Shown piece after piece: positions 8,158-17,006 of a DNA stretch of 64,000 bases. Each line of letters opens with the position of its first letter. The first letter of the stretch is position 1. The position numbers and the translations under genes are program-made. This stretch comes from Eggerthellaceae bacterium (GTDB lineage: Bacteria; Actinomycetota; Coriobacteriia; Coriobacteriales; Eggerthellaceae). The DNA is taken from NCBI GenBank assembly GCA_910575165.1, contig CAJTDS010000015.1, positions 1-64,000 on the forward strand. The letters run 5' to 3'. The notes under the pieces are model-generated. The model was not told where the DNA came from. It was given only the letters and a program-made list of their open reading frames with translations, and did not search any database.

Positions 8158-8282
8158 ACGCCCCCCTTAGCGCCTAGCGCCGAAGCAAGCGCCCGGTGAA
8201 TCCCTTCCGCAAATCAGCGATTCACGCACCTTCCCCACCCCCTCCCCCTGTGCCATAATGGAAGTACCGAAAGCCGCGAGCC

Positions 8283-8545
8283 GCAGCCAACCCCACAGGC
8301 AGCGCCCTGCGGCGGAGCGAGGGGGCTGAGCGATTCCGCAGCAGCGACGGGTCGCAAGCCGAAGGCGCCTGGCGGAGCGAGGACAAGCGAAGCCTGCCCG
8401 AGCGCCGACCGCAGCTAACCCCACAGGCAGTGCCCTGCGACGGGGCGAGGGGGCTGAGCGATTCCGCAGCAGCAACGGGAGCTCAAGCCGAAGGCGCCTG
8501 GCGGAGCGAGGACAAGCGAAGCCCCCTCGCCCCGTCGCAGGGCAC
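8283..8545. repeat. 128-bp duplicated palindromic block with a perfect 26-bp inverted repeat
   Basis: A unit of about 110 bases starts at 8283 and again at 8411 (period 128), with scattered substitutions; shared parts include CCCCACAGGCAG, GGGGCTGAGCGATTCCGCAG and GGCGCCTGGCGGAGCGAGGA. The second unit is closed by a 26-bp perfect inverted repeat (8430-8455 and 8520-8545, loop 64 bases). The stretch 8158-8605 has no gene. It precedes the NrfD-like gene and may form a stable transcript structure. Confidence 0.8.
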
Positions 8546-8605
8546 GGACAAGCACGACAAGGCAACGCGGAAGGGCGCAGAACAGCAGGGGAATCGAGGG
8601 GCAAG

Positions 8606-9478
8606 GTGTACGGACCGCTCATCATAGCGTACCTGTTCTTCGGGGGCACCGCCGCCGGGGCGATGCTGGTCATGGCCTGGTGGAGCCTGCGCTTCTACCA
8701 CAAGGCCAACCGCCCCACCAGCCGCATGGCCCGCGCCTTCGCGGCGATGCAGCAGCGCGTCTACCCCATCGGCTTCGTGCTGCTGCTCGTATCCATGCTG
8801 TGTCTGCTGGGAGACATGAACTACCTGGAGCGCGCGTTCCTGGTGTTCACGCGCCCACACCCCACCCCCATCACCTTCGGAGCCTACGCCCTGGCCGCAG
8901 AGATGGTTCTTGCAGCGGCCCTCAGCGTAGCCAACATCCTACAGCCGCTCTTCTTCACGGGAAAGGTGCGCCGCTTCCTGGAGATCCTTACGGTCCCCTG
9001 CTCCGTTTTGCTCATGGTGTACACCGGCGTCTATCTGTTTTCCATCATGGGTGTTCCGTTGTGGAACAACCCGGCTATCATCCCGCTGTTCTTCTGCTCG
9101 TCTCTTTCTTCCGGAATCTCCGCAGTGCTGCTGGTCGACTACTTCGCCGACGGCAGCACGCTTTTGCTGCGCGCCGCCAAACCGCTGCAGAAAGCGCATA
9201 TGACCTGCATCGCCGCCGAAGCGATCGTCGCAATCGCCTACGGCGCGTCCCTGGCGCTCGACCCTGCGGCCGAAGCGTCCCTTAGCCTGCTGACAAGCCC
9301 GGGCATCGCTCCGGTACTGCTCATCGGGTTCGCCGGCTTCGGCATGGCGGTACCTTTCTGCATGGAAGGCTACACCCTTGCGCGCAAAGAGTGCCGAACC
9401 ATTCCCGTCTCCGATTTCGTCTGCCTTGTGGGCGGATTCTGCTTGCGTTGGTGCGTTATCATGTGCGCAACTCATTAG
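8606..9478 (+). CDS. NrfD/PsrC/DmsC-like membrane anchor, orphan
   Basis: A 290-residue protein with about eight hydrophobic segments. The N-terminal YLFFGGTAAGAMLV is typical of NrfD-family quinone-binding anchors. These pass electrons between the menaquinone pool and a DmsB-type Fe-S subunit. The start is the GTG at 8606 after a GAGGGG site. No Fe-S or catalytic subunit is adjacent; the nearest is the leftward DMSO-reductase-type operon ending near 5.7 kb, which lacks an anchor, so the two may cooperate (inference). Confidence 0.8.
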   Translation: MYGPLIIAYLFFGGTAAGAMLVMAWWSLRFYHKANRPTSRMARAFAAMQQRVYPIGFVLLLVSMLCLLGDMNYLERAFLVFTRPHPTPITFGAYALAAEMVLAAALSVANILQPLFFTGKVRRFLEILTVPCSVLLMVYTGVYLFSIMGVPLWNNPAIIPLFFCSSLSSGISAVLLVDYFADGSTLLLRAAKPLQKAHMTCIAAEAIVAIAYGASLALDPAAEASLSLLTSPGIAPVLLIGFAGFGMAVPFCMEGYTLARKECRTIPVSDFVCLVGGFCLRWCVIMCATH

Positions 9479-9605
9479 CAGCGCGGCCGGCGATCGCCCG
9501 AAGTTCGCCATGGCCGCGCCGTCTCCTAGGTAGTCAGGTCGAGAGAAATCGGGAATCAGGCATTGCTTCGGCGGTATCGGAAAGCCAAGAAGCGGAAAGG
9601 ACGCA

Positions 9606-10061
9606 GTGGCGAAGGAAGCGGACATACGGGGCATCTTCACGGTAGACGAGCTGTCTGACCTGCCTATTTGGGTGCAGCTGCGCAATCGTATCGCGTACCT
9701 CATCCACATGGGGCACTTCGCCGCGGGCGAGCAGCTGCCCAGCGTCCGGTCCATGGCCGCCGCCGCCAAGATCAACTACAACACGGTGACGAAGGCCTAC
9801 CGCGACCTGGAGCAAGGCGGGCTGATCATCAACGTGCGCGGGCGCGGCATGTTCGTATCGAAGGAGGCGACCGCCGAAGACAACGGCACTGACGCCGCCG
9901 ACGCCATGGCTGAGGCCTGCTTGCGCCGCTACCGCCAAATCGGCATGAGCTACAAGGAAGCCGCCGAGCGCGTGAGCTCCATCGCGCAGGCCATGCAGAA
10001 CCGCTCGACCGAAACCACCGACGAGAAGAGAGGCTACTGGGATGCTGGGCAAGAAGGGTAA
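9606..10061 (+). CDS. GntR-family (YtrA-like) transcriptional regulator
   Basis: A 151-residue protein. Residues about 14-85 form the GntR winged helix (IWVQLRNRIAYLIHMG, LPSVRSMAA, NTVTKAYRDLEQGGLI, GRGMFV). The short C-terminal part without a large effector domain matches the YtrA subgroup, whose members usually repress an operon that includes their own gene. The start is the GTG at 9606 after GGAAAGGA. Its end overlaps the slipin gene by 20 bases, so the two are one unit and the slipin is the likely target. Confidence 0.85.
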   Translation: MAKEADIRGIFTVDELSDLPIWVQLRNRIAYLIHMGHFAAGEQLPSVRSMAAAAKINYNTVTKAYRDLEQGGLIINVRGRGMFVSKEATAEDNGTDAADAMAEACLRRYRQIGMSYKEAAERVSSIAQAMQNRSTETTDEKRGYWDAGQEG

Positions 10062-10986
10062 CGCAGGGACGAAGCGGGCCGAGCGCACGGATGTGCCGCA
10101 CATCGAAGAGTACAACTCGCCGAAAACCAAGCACACCGACGACAACGCCGGGGTGGTGTTTTCCGCCTTCGTGTTCATCGTGGCCCTGGTCATCGTACTG
10201 GCAGCAGCCTACGGCCTGGGCTTCGGCATCACCATGTGGACCATCACCGCGGCCGTGGTCGTAGCAGTGCTGGCCATCACCACCATCCACATCGCCCAGC
10301 AGTGGGAGCAGGCGGTCATCCTGCGCCTGGGCGCCTACCACCGCACCGCCGGACCGGGCGTCTTCTGCACCATTCCCTTCATCGACCACATCGCCCTGCG
10401 CGCCGACCAGCGCGTCATGCTCACCGGCTTTTCCGCCGAAGAAACGCTCACGAGCGACCTGGTGCCGGTGAACGTGGACGCTGCAGTGTTCTGGATGGTC
10501 ATCGACGCGGAAAAGGCCTGCTTGGAAGTGGAGGACTACTACGACTCCGTGACCATGGCCGCCCAAACCGCCCTGCGCGACGCCATCGGCCGCAAGTCCA
10601 TCGCCGACGTGGCCATGCAGCGCGAGCCGCTGGACAAAGAACTGCGCGACATCATCGAGGACAAGACCAGCGCCTGGGGCGTGTCCATCCTGTTCGTGGA
10701 GATCCGCGACGTGGTCATCCCCAAGGAGCTGCAAAGCGACATGTCGGCCGAGGCGCGGGCCGAGCGCGAGAAGGACGCGCGTATCGTGCTGGCCGAGGTG
10801 GAGAAGGACATCGCCGCCATGATGCACGAGGCCGCCGACATCTACCGCGACGACGAGGTGGCGCTGCGCCTGCGTTCCATGCACTTGCTGAGCAGCGGCA
10901 TGAAGGAGTCGAAGGGCACGCTGGTAGTCCCGAGCGCCTACACCGAAGGCTTCACCGAGGAAGCCGTCAGGAAAGCCGCCGAATAG
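10042..10986 (+). CDS. Slipin (SPFH/band 7 domain membrane protein)
   Basis: A 314-residue protein. Two hydrophobic stretches (about 36-60 and 65-83) anchor it, followed by the SPFH domain: EQAVILRLGAYHRTAGPG, a membrane-facing IPFIDHI and the helical SAEARAEREKDARIV segment. Slipins resemble stomatins and organise membrane microdomains; the bacterial role is not well defined and is often linked to proteases or stress. It is translated in coupling with the upstream GntR regulator (20-base overlap), which suggests a membrane-stress response unit. Confidence 0.85.
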   Translation: MLGKKGNAGTKRAERTDVPHIEEYNSPKTKHTDDNAGVVFSAFVFIVALVIVLAAAYGLGFGITMWTITAAVVVAVLAITTIHIAQQWEQAVILRLGAYHRTAGPGVFCTIPFIDHIALRADQRVMLTGFSAEETLTSDLVPVNVDAAVFWMVIDAEKACLEVEDYYDSVTMAAQTALRDAIGRKSIADVAMQREPLDKELRDIIEDKTSAWGVSILFVEIRDVVIPKELQSDMSAEARAEREKDARIVLAEVEKDIAAMMHEAADIYRDDEVALRLRSMHLLSSGMKESKGTLVVPSAYTEGFTEEAVRKAAE

Positions 10987-11109
10987 CCGCTCTCGCCGAC
11001 GCGAGACTTCTGCCTCTTCCCCTCCCCGAACCCATCCCCTAGCCGGCGACTCCCAATCGGCCGCAGCCCTCTGCGCTGGACGACCGATATCTACAACCAG
11101 CAAGCGACC

Positions 11110-11209
11110 CTAGCCGGCTTCAAGCTGGCTAGCGGCCTTGCCGACTTGAAGCCAGCTAGCGGCCTTGCCGACTTCAAGCCAACTAGCGGCCTCCGGCCCT
11201 TCAAATTGG
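11110..11209. repeat. 27-bp tandem repeat, three copies plus a partial copy
   Basis: Units start with CTAGCGGCCT at 11129, 11156 and 11183, each 27 bases, with a shorter diverged copy at 11110-11128. Adjacent copies also contain complementary CTTCAAGC/GCTTGAAG parts, so hairpins can form. It lies just after the slipin gene in the gene-free stretch 10987-11460. Confidence 0.75.
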
Positions 11210-11270
11210 CCAGCGCCCCACCAGCGTTTCTAGCTGGCCAGCACCCTGCCGACTCTTCAAACTGGTTGAT

Positions 11271-11322
11271 TTTTCCGGTTTTGCATGCCCATGCCCCCGC
11301 TTTCGCATGCAAAACCGGAAAA
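11271..11322. repeat. Perfect 18-bp inverted repeat with nearby copies of its core
   Basis: TTTTCCGGTTTTGCATGC (11271-11288) is exactly complementary to 11305-11322, with a 16-base loop. The core GCAAAACCGG recurs in one orientation near 11341 and 11370. The position between convergent genes suggests a transcript end; AAAA/TTTT at the stem ends supports terminator-like behaviour on both strands. Confidence 0.75.
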
Positions 11323-11460
11323 GTAAGCCATCTGGAGGTGCAAAACCGGCTTTTTCAGCCACCGCAAATGCAAAACCGGAATTATCAGCCAAAAAGTCGC
11401 GGGCGTCTTTCGCAACCTGCAAGAGTCTCAGGAACGTTGCGCATTCCTCGGGTCTTAGAG

Positions 11461-11964
11461 CTACAGCGACTCGTTCACGAAGGCAACGGCATCGCGCAAC
11501 CCCGCCAGCGCCACCATGTCGTCGCGGTAGCCAAGCTGGATGCGGGCGATGCCCTCCTCGCGATCGACCCACTCCGTAACCCCCACGAAAGCCCCAGGGC
11601 TAGCCAGCGGATTCGACGGACTTGCCCGCTCCCACGCTTCCGCCTGCAGCTGGATGACCAGGTGCTCCAGAAGATGCGGGAGACTCGCCCTGTCCATAAC
11701 CGCACCGAAGGTATCCCCGACCTCGTTCACGCAAGCATGGCCTTCTATCTGGGGAAACCGCGTGCGAACCGCCGCGGCAAGGCGCGGGGTCACCTCCTGC
11801 GAGAACCCAGGGGTCACGCGCACGTCGCACACCAGGCGATCCCGCTTCACCACAATGCGCGCCACCGTTATCGGAAGCGCCGCAAAGCGCGGCCCTCCCC
11901 CAAGCGAGAAAGGCTGGGCGGAAGCAAGCCCGGCGTCAGCAGCACCGAATCGAGCGCTGCCCAC
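11461..11964 (-). CDS. Conserved hypothetical protein, possibly cyanophycin-synthetase N-domain-like
   Basis: About 167 residues from the GTG at 11964, which lies three bases after the upstream stop (11967); the alternative start at 12072 would overlap the upstream gene by more than 100 bases. The block LPHLLEHLVIQLQ followed by IARIQLGYRDDMVALAGLRDAV faintly recalls the N-terminal domain of cyanophycin synthetase (EHVALELQ-type motif), but no ATP-grasp or ligase domain is present. It is soluble, with no signal peptide. It is co-oriented and nearly contiguous with the single-pass membrane protein upstream. Function unknown. Confidence 0.5.
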   Translation of the reverse strand: MGSARFGAADAGLASAQPFSLGGGPRFAALPITVARIVVKRDRLVCDVRVTPGFSQEVTPRLAAAVRTRFPQIEGHACVNEVGDTFGAVMDRASLPHLLEHLVIQLQAEAWERASPSNPLASPGAFVGVTEWVDREEGIARIQLGYRDDMVALAGLRDAVAFVNESL

Positions 11965-11966
11965 AG

Positions 11967-13178
11967 CTACGGCCTGTCGAGGATGGTTCGCCCGTCCTCT
12001 TCGCCGGAAGAGGCTTCCTTGCCGGCGCCCTCGACCCCGGCAAGCTCGTCCTGCAGCGACTGCACGCGCCACGGAATGTCATCCATCAGCGTGCTCAGCC
12101 ACGAGTAGCCGGTGCCATCGGTGATGACCAGCTGCGTGCGATCGGGGGAGAAGCGGTAGCGACCCTGCCCCTCCATGTTGCCCAAGCTGAAGGTGATGGT
12201 CTTCGCGAAGGGGTCGATCTCGTAATCGTAGGCCACATCGTCGGTCAGCTGGATCTGCTCGCCGTCGACGACCACCGTGGATGCGCTGCCGTTCGCCTGC
12301 CAGATGCCCTGCATGTCCGCCGCATCGTCGTAGGCCCCCCAGCGATCCCACGCCAGAAAAGCCACGAACGCCGCACAAGCCAGCGCGATAACGGCAACAA
12401 CCGAAACAACCACCACGCCCACGACGCTGCGCTTCTTGCGCACGGGGTGCGCCTCGCCGGCCCCCGCAGTCCGTGTTGCCACAGCCCTGCCGGCGGCCTT
12501 CAAGTCGTCGGCCCATTCGGCAGCTACGGCCTGAGCGCTGCGAACCGCGTCGGCCGCCGAAGACATCGCCGAAGCCGGCATCGGGTCCTGAGCCGGGTCC
12601 CATTCCGCCCCCATGGCCTCTTGCGCCGGCAACTGGCCCTGGGATCGGGGCTGCGCCTGCATTTGGGGCGACGGCTGCCCCTGGGGTTGTTGAAACTGTT
12701 GGCCCATCGCCGCCGCCGGGTCGACGCCAGCAGCAAACGCGGGCGCCGACACCGCAGGCATCGGTCCCGTCGCCTGCGAAGCGACAGCAGCCGCTTGCGC
12801 CTGTGCGCTCCCAGCGACAACGGCAGGAGCTGACGCGCGCGCAAGAGGCGCCGGCTGGGCCGCCGCTTGCGCCGCTACGGAAGTTTTCGCTTTCTTCGGA
12901 GCGGCCTTCTTGCCGAAAGGCCCGCGCCGTAAAGCGCGCTCGGGCGCGGAAGACTGCGGCGGCTGCGCTGGCGGGCGCCCCGCCGCCGCAGGCCGCCCGG
13001 CTGGCTGCACTACCGGCTGGACCCCCACCTGAGAGGCGACTTCGGACCCAACCGACCCGCCAGCTCCAGCCGCAGTCCTCCCGCCGCCTGCCAGGGGCGC
13101 CGGCTGGGCCGAAGACGCCGAGGCCGCAACAGATGCGGACCCCGGCTTTCGCTTCGTCGGCTTTCGCTTCGTGACCAT
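11967..13178 (-). CDS. Single-pass membrane protein with long Ala/Pro/Gln-rich N-terminus
   Basis: A 403-residue protein. Residues 1 to about 240 are low-complexity (Lys/Arg at the very start, then Ala, Pro, Gln), probably disordered and cytoplasmic. A hydrophobic segment follows (VVGVVVVSVVAVIALACAAF), then an extracytoplasmic part of about 120 residues with a small beta-rich fold (IWQANGSASTVVVDGEQIQL, TFSLGNMEGQGRYRFSPD), like lipocalin-type or DUF-type domains seen in Coriobacteriia membrane proteins. I do not recognise a family. It lies 34 bases after serS on the same strand. Confidence 0.6.
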   Translation of the reverse strand: MVTKRKPTKRKPGSASVAASASSAQPAPLAGGGRTAAGAGGSVGSEVASQVGVQPVVQPAGRPAAAGRPPAQPPQSSAPERALRRGPFGKKAAPKKAKTSVAAQAAAQPAPLARASAPAVVAGSAQAQAAAVASQATGPMPAVSAPAFAAGVDPAAAMGQQFQQPQGQPSPQMQAQPRSQGQLPAQEAMGAEWDPAQDPMPASAMSSAADAVRSAQAVAAEWADDLKAAGRAVATRTAGAGEAHPVRKKRSVVGVVVVSVVAVIALACAAFVAFLAWDRWGAYDDAADMQGIWQANGSASTVVVDGEQIQLTDDVAYDYEIDPFAKTITFSLGNMEGQGRYRFSPDRTQLVITDGTGYSWLSTLMDDIPWRVQSLQDELAGVEGAGKEASSGEEDGRTILDRP

Positions 13179-13212
13179 AGGCTATATCGTCGCCAAACCG
13201 CAGGCTGCGCGG

Positions 13213-14502
13213 CTATTCGGGCTTGATCACTTCCATGCCGCCCATGTAGGGGACCAGCACCTCGGGCACCTTCACGGAACCGTCGGCCTGCTGGTAGTTC
13301 TCCAGCACGGCGGCCATGGTACGGCCCACGGCCAGGCCCGAGCCGTTCAGCGTGTGAGCGTATCGCGTGCCCTTGAAGTTCTCGGGGTCGCGGTACTTGA
13401 TGTTGGCACGGCGCGCCTGGAAGTCGGTGCAGTTGCTGCAGGACGAGATCTCCTTGTAGCCGTTGTAGCTGGGCAGCCACACCTCAAGGTCGTAGGTCTT
13501 GGCAGCGGAGAAGCCGATGTCGCCGGTGCACAGGCTGATCACGCGGTAGGGCAGCCCCAGCAGCTGCAGGATGTTCTCCGCGTCGGCCACCATGGATTCC
13601 AAGTCGTCGTAGCTTTCCTCGGGCTTGGCGTACTTCACCATCTCCACCTTGTCGAACTGGTGCACGCGAATGAGTCCGCGGGTGTCGCGACCGGCGCTTC
13701 CGGCCTCCTCGCGGAAGCACGGCGTGAAGGCGCAGTACTTCAGGGGCAGCTGGCTGGCGTCCAGCACCTCCCCGGAATGGATGTTGGTCAGTTGCACCTC
13801 GGCCGTGGGGATAAGGTACAGGCCCTCGCGGGTGCGGAACAGGTCTTCCTCGAACTTCGGCAGCTGACCGGTGCCGGTGAGCGTTTCGGCATTGGCCATA
13901 GCCGGGCACCACCACTCCTTGTAACCGCGGTCGGTGTGGGTGTCGGCCATGAAGTTGATGAGGGCGCGCTCCAGGCGGGCACCGGCGCCGCCCAGCAGGA
14001 TGAAGCGGCTGGCGGCCAGCTTCACAGCCCGCTCGAAGTCGATGATGCCCAGTTCGGGGCCAAGATCCCAGTGGGGCTTCATGGTGATGCCCTCGGCCTG
14101 GAAGTCGCGGGGGGTGCCCCAGCGACGCACTTCGGGGTTGTCGTTTTCGTCCTTGCCCACCGGCGTGGTGTCCGCCGGCATGTTGGGGGTGGCAAGCAGC
14201 ATCATACGTAGCTCGTCGTCGGCCTTCGCGCGCTTGGCGCCAGCAGCGGCGATCTGCTCGTTGATGGTACGCACCTGCTCCTTGGCGGCTTCGGCTTCGA
14301 CTTTCTGGCCGGCAGCCATCATGGCGCCGATTTGCTTGGACGCGGTGTTGCGCTCGGCCTGCAGCGACTCTTCTTCGGCGATGGCCGCGCGACGAGCCTC
14401 GTCCAGCTCAGCGAAGCGCTCGCCATCCCACGAGGCGTTGCGGTTCTTCATGGCCTCGGCGACAGCTTCCTGGTTTTCGCGAACGAATCGAACATCGAGC
14501 AT
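13213..14502 (-). CDS. serS: Seryl-tRNA synthetase
   Basis: A 429-residue class II synthetase of normal length. The N-terminal 110 residues form the long coiled-coil tRNA-binding arm ([13 protein letters not shown] region). Motif 2 is visible as [17 protein letters not shown] followed by QFDKVEM, and motif 3 near the C-terminus ([20 protein letters not shown]). It charges tRNA-Ser with serine; a tRNA-Ser(GCU) gene lies at 30281. The ATG at 14502 begins [11 protein letters not shown], the usual family start. Confidence 0.95.
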   Translation of the reverse strand: MLDVRFVRENQEAVAEAMKNRNASWDGERFAELDEARRAAIAEEESLQAERNTASKQIGAMMAAGQKVEAEAAKEQVRTINEQIAAAGAKRAKADDELRMMLLATPNMPADTTPVGKDENDNPEVRRWGTPRDFQAEGITMKPHWDLGPELGIIDFERAVKLAASRFILLGGAGARLERALINFMADTHTDRGYKEWWCPAMANAETLTGTGQLPKFEEDLFRTREGLYLIPTAEVQLTNIHSGEVLDASQLPLKYCAFTPCFREEAGSAGRDTRGLIRVHQFDKVEMVKYAKPEESYDDLESMVADAENILQLLGLPYRVISLCTGDIGFSAAKTYDLEVWLPSYNGYKEISSCSNCTDFQARRANIKYRDPENFKGTRYAHTLNGSGLAVGRTMAAVLENYQQADGSVKVPEVLVPYMGGMEVIKPE

Positions 14503-14692
14503 GATGGCTTCCCTTCTGGACGAGCTGCTTCACGGCGCGCGTGCGGTCTCAGCGCCAACCTGCCGGCCAACCGCGCTCGCGCCTGCTGCGTAGTGTCGTC
14601 CCAGTATAGCGCAAGCATCGAGGTGCTCGCCGCCAACAGCCCAGAAGCGCACAAGCTCGGAACAGAGCGATGCGCCGTTACTTCGGCTCATC

Positions 14693-14839
14693 TTACGGGC
14701 GGAAGTGTTCCTCGCAGAAGGCTCGCAGAGGCGGTACGCAGGTTTCGATGGCGTCCCATGCTATCTCGGCGTCGAACATCTCACAACCGTGAACCAAGTG
14801 GTTGCGCATGCCGCAGATCATGCGCCACTCGCCGTTCTC
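14693..14839 (-). pseudogene. Remnant of a HepT-like (DUF86) toxin gene
   Basis: About the last 48 residues of an open frame read WRMICGMRNHLVHG, then AWDAIETCVPPLRAFCEEH, which matches the C-terminal half of HepT/DUF86 proteins (the RNxxxH ribonuclease motif, here RNHLVH). The N-terminal half is absent; the frame upstream of 14839 runs into degenerate TCGCAA-type repeats. No MntA-like nucleotidyltransferase antitoxin is nearby. It is therefore a broken relic. Confidence 0.55.
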
Positions 14840-14849
14840 AGCCCTCCAT

Positions 14850-14945
14850 CGGGTCGCGAGCTTGCAATCGCTCGCAAACTTGCGGTGGGTCGCGGCCTCG
14901 CAATCGCTCACAACCTTGCAATGAGTCGCAAACTTGCGTGGACCC
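14850..14945. repeat. Degenerate short repeats of the TTGCAATCGCTCGCAA type
   Basis: Sequences such as GCAATCGCTCGCAAACTTGCG recur in altered form three times within about 90 bases (near 14865, 14897 and 14922). Half-units are complementary, so short hairpins can form. They replace the missing front of the HepT-like relic. Confidence 0.5.
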
Positions 14946-14987
14946 GCTTGGAACCATCCTGCCGCCCTGCCCTACCGCCCCTGCCCC

Positions 14988-15199
14988 GTCTCCCCGCTGG
15001 CAGTTCGCGGCCGGATTGCACGGTTTTGGGACCTCAACCCCAGCCGAACAGGCTGTTTCGGGCCGGATTGAACGGTTTTGGACACATTTCCCGAAGCTAA
15101 CAGTACCAAAACCGTGCGATACGGCCGCAAAACGCTCCCTGGGAGGGTGCACAGGTCCCAAAACCGTGCAATCCGGCCGCGAACTGCCAGCGGGGAGAC
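14988..15199. repeat. Long nested inverted repeat, 47-bp perfect outer arms
   Basis: Bases 14988-15034 are exactly complementary to 15153-15199 (47 bp, no mismatch). Within the 118-base interior, a second imperfect pair (GGCCGGATTGAACGGTTTTGG near 15061 and CCAAAACCGTGCGATACGGCC near 15116) is a variant of the outer arm. The element ends 13 bases before the CorC-like stop codon at 15212 and has no reading frame of its own. Confidence 0.9.
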
Positions 15200-15211
15200 A
15201 GGGCGAGAGCC

Positions 15212-16576
15212 CTACTTGGCCGGCTTGGCGTCCTCGCCCTCTGCGGCCGGCTTGTCTTCGGTCACCACCAGGCGAATCTTGTCGATGCGGTGATGGTCCA
15301 TGTCCACCACTTCGAACTTCGCCGTGGTCTCGCGAGCATCGTCGCCCACACCCGTGACGCGCGCGATGCTCACCGACTCGCCGGTATCGGGGATGCGGTC
15401 GAACAGCACCAGCAGCAGGCCGCCGGCGGTTTCGCAATCCTCGGTCTCTTCGGGCTCGAAGCCCAACAGCTCCACCACGTCGTCGATGGGCACCGAGCCG
15501 TCCAGCAGGTAGCTGCCGTCGTCCATGGTGACCACTTCGTCCTCGTCGTCGTGATCGTACTCGTCGTCCAGGCGGCCGATGATCTGCTCCATGATATCGG
15601 ACATGGTCACGATGCCGGCCGTACCGCCGTGCTCGTCGATGACCACGGCAATCTTCGTGCGCGATTCCTGCAGCATGTTCAGCAAGCTGGCAATGGACGA
15701 CCCCTCGGGAACCGCCGGAATCTCGCGGATCTCCAGGTTCTCCATGGTAGCGTCTTCCGGAAGCGAGTACAGGTCCTTCACGTGCACGAAGCCCACGATG
15801 CGATCCTTGTCGCCGCGGCAAACCGGATAGCGGGTGTAGTTGTACTTGCGCGCCATCTCCAGCGTTTCGGGCAGCGTGTCCTCAAGGTCGACGCAGATGA
15901 CGTCGGTTCGCGGGGTCATGATGGCCTCGGCGTCCTTCTCGCCCAGGTCGAAGATGTTGTCAACGAACTCGTTCTGCTCGGGATTGATGAGCCCACTTTC
16001 CGTAGACTCGTCGATGAGCAGCATGATCTCCTCGTCGGTGTACACATCATGCTCGTTGGCCGGGTCGTGGCCTGCCAGGCGCACCACCGCGTTGGTCAGC
16101 GAGTTAAACAGCCACATGATGGGATACGTGATACGATAGAACCAAGCCAGCGCGCCCGCCGTGGCCAATGCGTAGCGCTCGGTGGAGAAAATAGCGAACG
16201 ACTTGGGAATAAGCTCGCCCACCACCACATGCAGCGTAGTCATCAGCAGATATCCGATGGCCACGGACACAACCGAGATAACCGCTTCGGGGGCGCCGAA
16301 CATCTCGAACAGCGGGCGAATGAGCTCCGAAAACGCCGGCTCACCCAACCAGCCCAAGGCCAGCGAGGCCAGCGTGATGCCCAGCTGGCAGGCGGAAAGG
16401 TAGGCGTTCACGTTCTCGGCGATCTTCTGGGCCGCCTTCGCGCCGCGCTTGCCCTCCTCTACGGCCAATTCCACCTGGGACTTGCGCACGCGCACCAACG
16501 CAAACTCCGCCACAACGAAAAACGCGTTCATCATCAGGAAGAACACTACGAGCAACAGGCTAAGCCATATCGGCAT
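15212..16576 (-). CDS. CorC/HlyC (CNNM-type) transporter-like membrane protein with CBS domains
   Basis: A 454-residue protein. It has an N-terminal DUF21/CNNM domain with about four hydrophobic segments (residues 1-190), a pair of CBS domains (about 205-335, including MTPRTDVICVDLEDT and the RTKIAVVIDEHGGTAGIVT stretch) and a C-terminal CorC_HlyC domain. The family is linked to magnesium or other divalent-ion export; the older name hemolysin is misleading. The ATG at 16576 gives the expected start directly at the first membrane helix. It stands alone, bordered by long inverted repeats on both sides. Confidence 0.88.
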   Translation of the reverse strand: MPIWLSLLLVVFFLMMNAFFVVAEFALVRVRKSQVELAVEEGKRGAKAAQKIAENVNAYLSACQLGITLASLALGWLGEPAFSELIRPLFEMFGAPEAVISVVSVAIGYLLMTTLHVVVGELIPKSFAIFSTERYALATAGALAWFYRITYPIMWLFNSLTNAVVRLAGHDPANEHDVYTDEEIMLLIDESTESGLINPEQNEFVDNIFDLGEKDAEAIMTPRTDVICVDLEDTLPETLEMARKYNYTRYPVCRGDKDRIVGFVHVKDLYSLPEDATMENLEIREIPAVPEGSSIASLLNMLQESRTKIAVVIDEHGGTAGIVTMSDIMEQIIGRLDDEYDHDDEDEVVTMDDGSYLLDGSVPIDDVVELLGFEPEETEDCETAGGLLLVLFDRIPDTGESVSIARVTGVGDDARETTAKFEVVDMDHHRIDKIRLVVTEDKPAAEGEDAKPAK

Positions 16577-16853
16577 GGCAGTTCGACTCCTTCAAAGAGA
16601 CTCGGTTACCGCGCAGCCTCTTGCCGCGCGTCTGGCGAGCGCGGCTGCCAACCGCGCCCCCAACTTGCACGGCTCGAGGCCGCGCCTGACTTTCCGCGCA
16701 GGTGGGAGTCCGTCTTGCTTTGCAATCGCCCATCCGTGCGCTTCTTAACCTGTAATTGTCCCATATGCATACAGCCATTGCATCCCATGATGCAAAATTG
16801 CGGCAAAACACTTGAGCATCTGTAACCACGGCAACGGCGCAGCCTCCCAAAAG

Positions 16854-16911
16854 GAGCGCACGGGGGCGAGGTTCTGCGCGAATTCCTGCAGAACCTCGCC
16901 CCCGTGCGCTC
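16854..16911. repeat. Perfect 24-bp inverted repeat
   Basis: Bases 16854-16877 are exactly complementary to 16888-16911 around a 10-base loop (GCGAATTCCT). The core is CGAGGTTCTGC/GCAGAACCTCG. It lies between the CorC-like start and the small-peptide gene at 17007, about 40 bases ahead of a TACAAT -10 candidate (16950-16955). Confidence 0.9.
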
Positions 16912-17006
16912 TACCGACACACCCAGCTCTACCGACGATCGCTCTATAGTACAATGCCGTGGGGCAGGCGGAAGGCTGCTTCCCTTCTTGCAGGGGGAGG
17001 TGGCCT

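Noticed and set aside
11091-11312. 73-codon repetitive frame SARPLAGFKSARPLASLK
   Set aside because: It is the translation of a 27-bp tandem repeat in a spacer, with no ribosome site or conserved protein feature.
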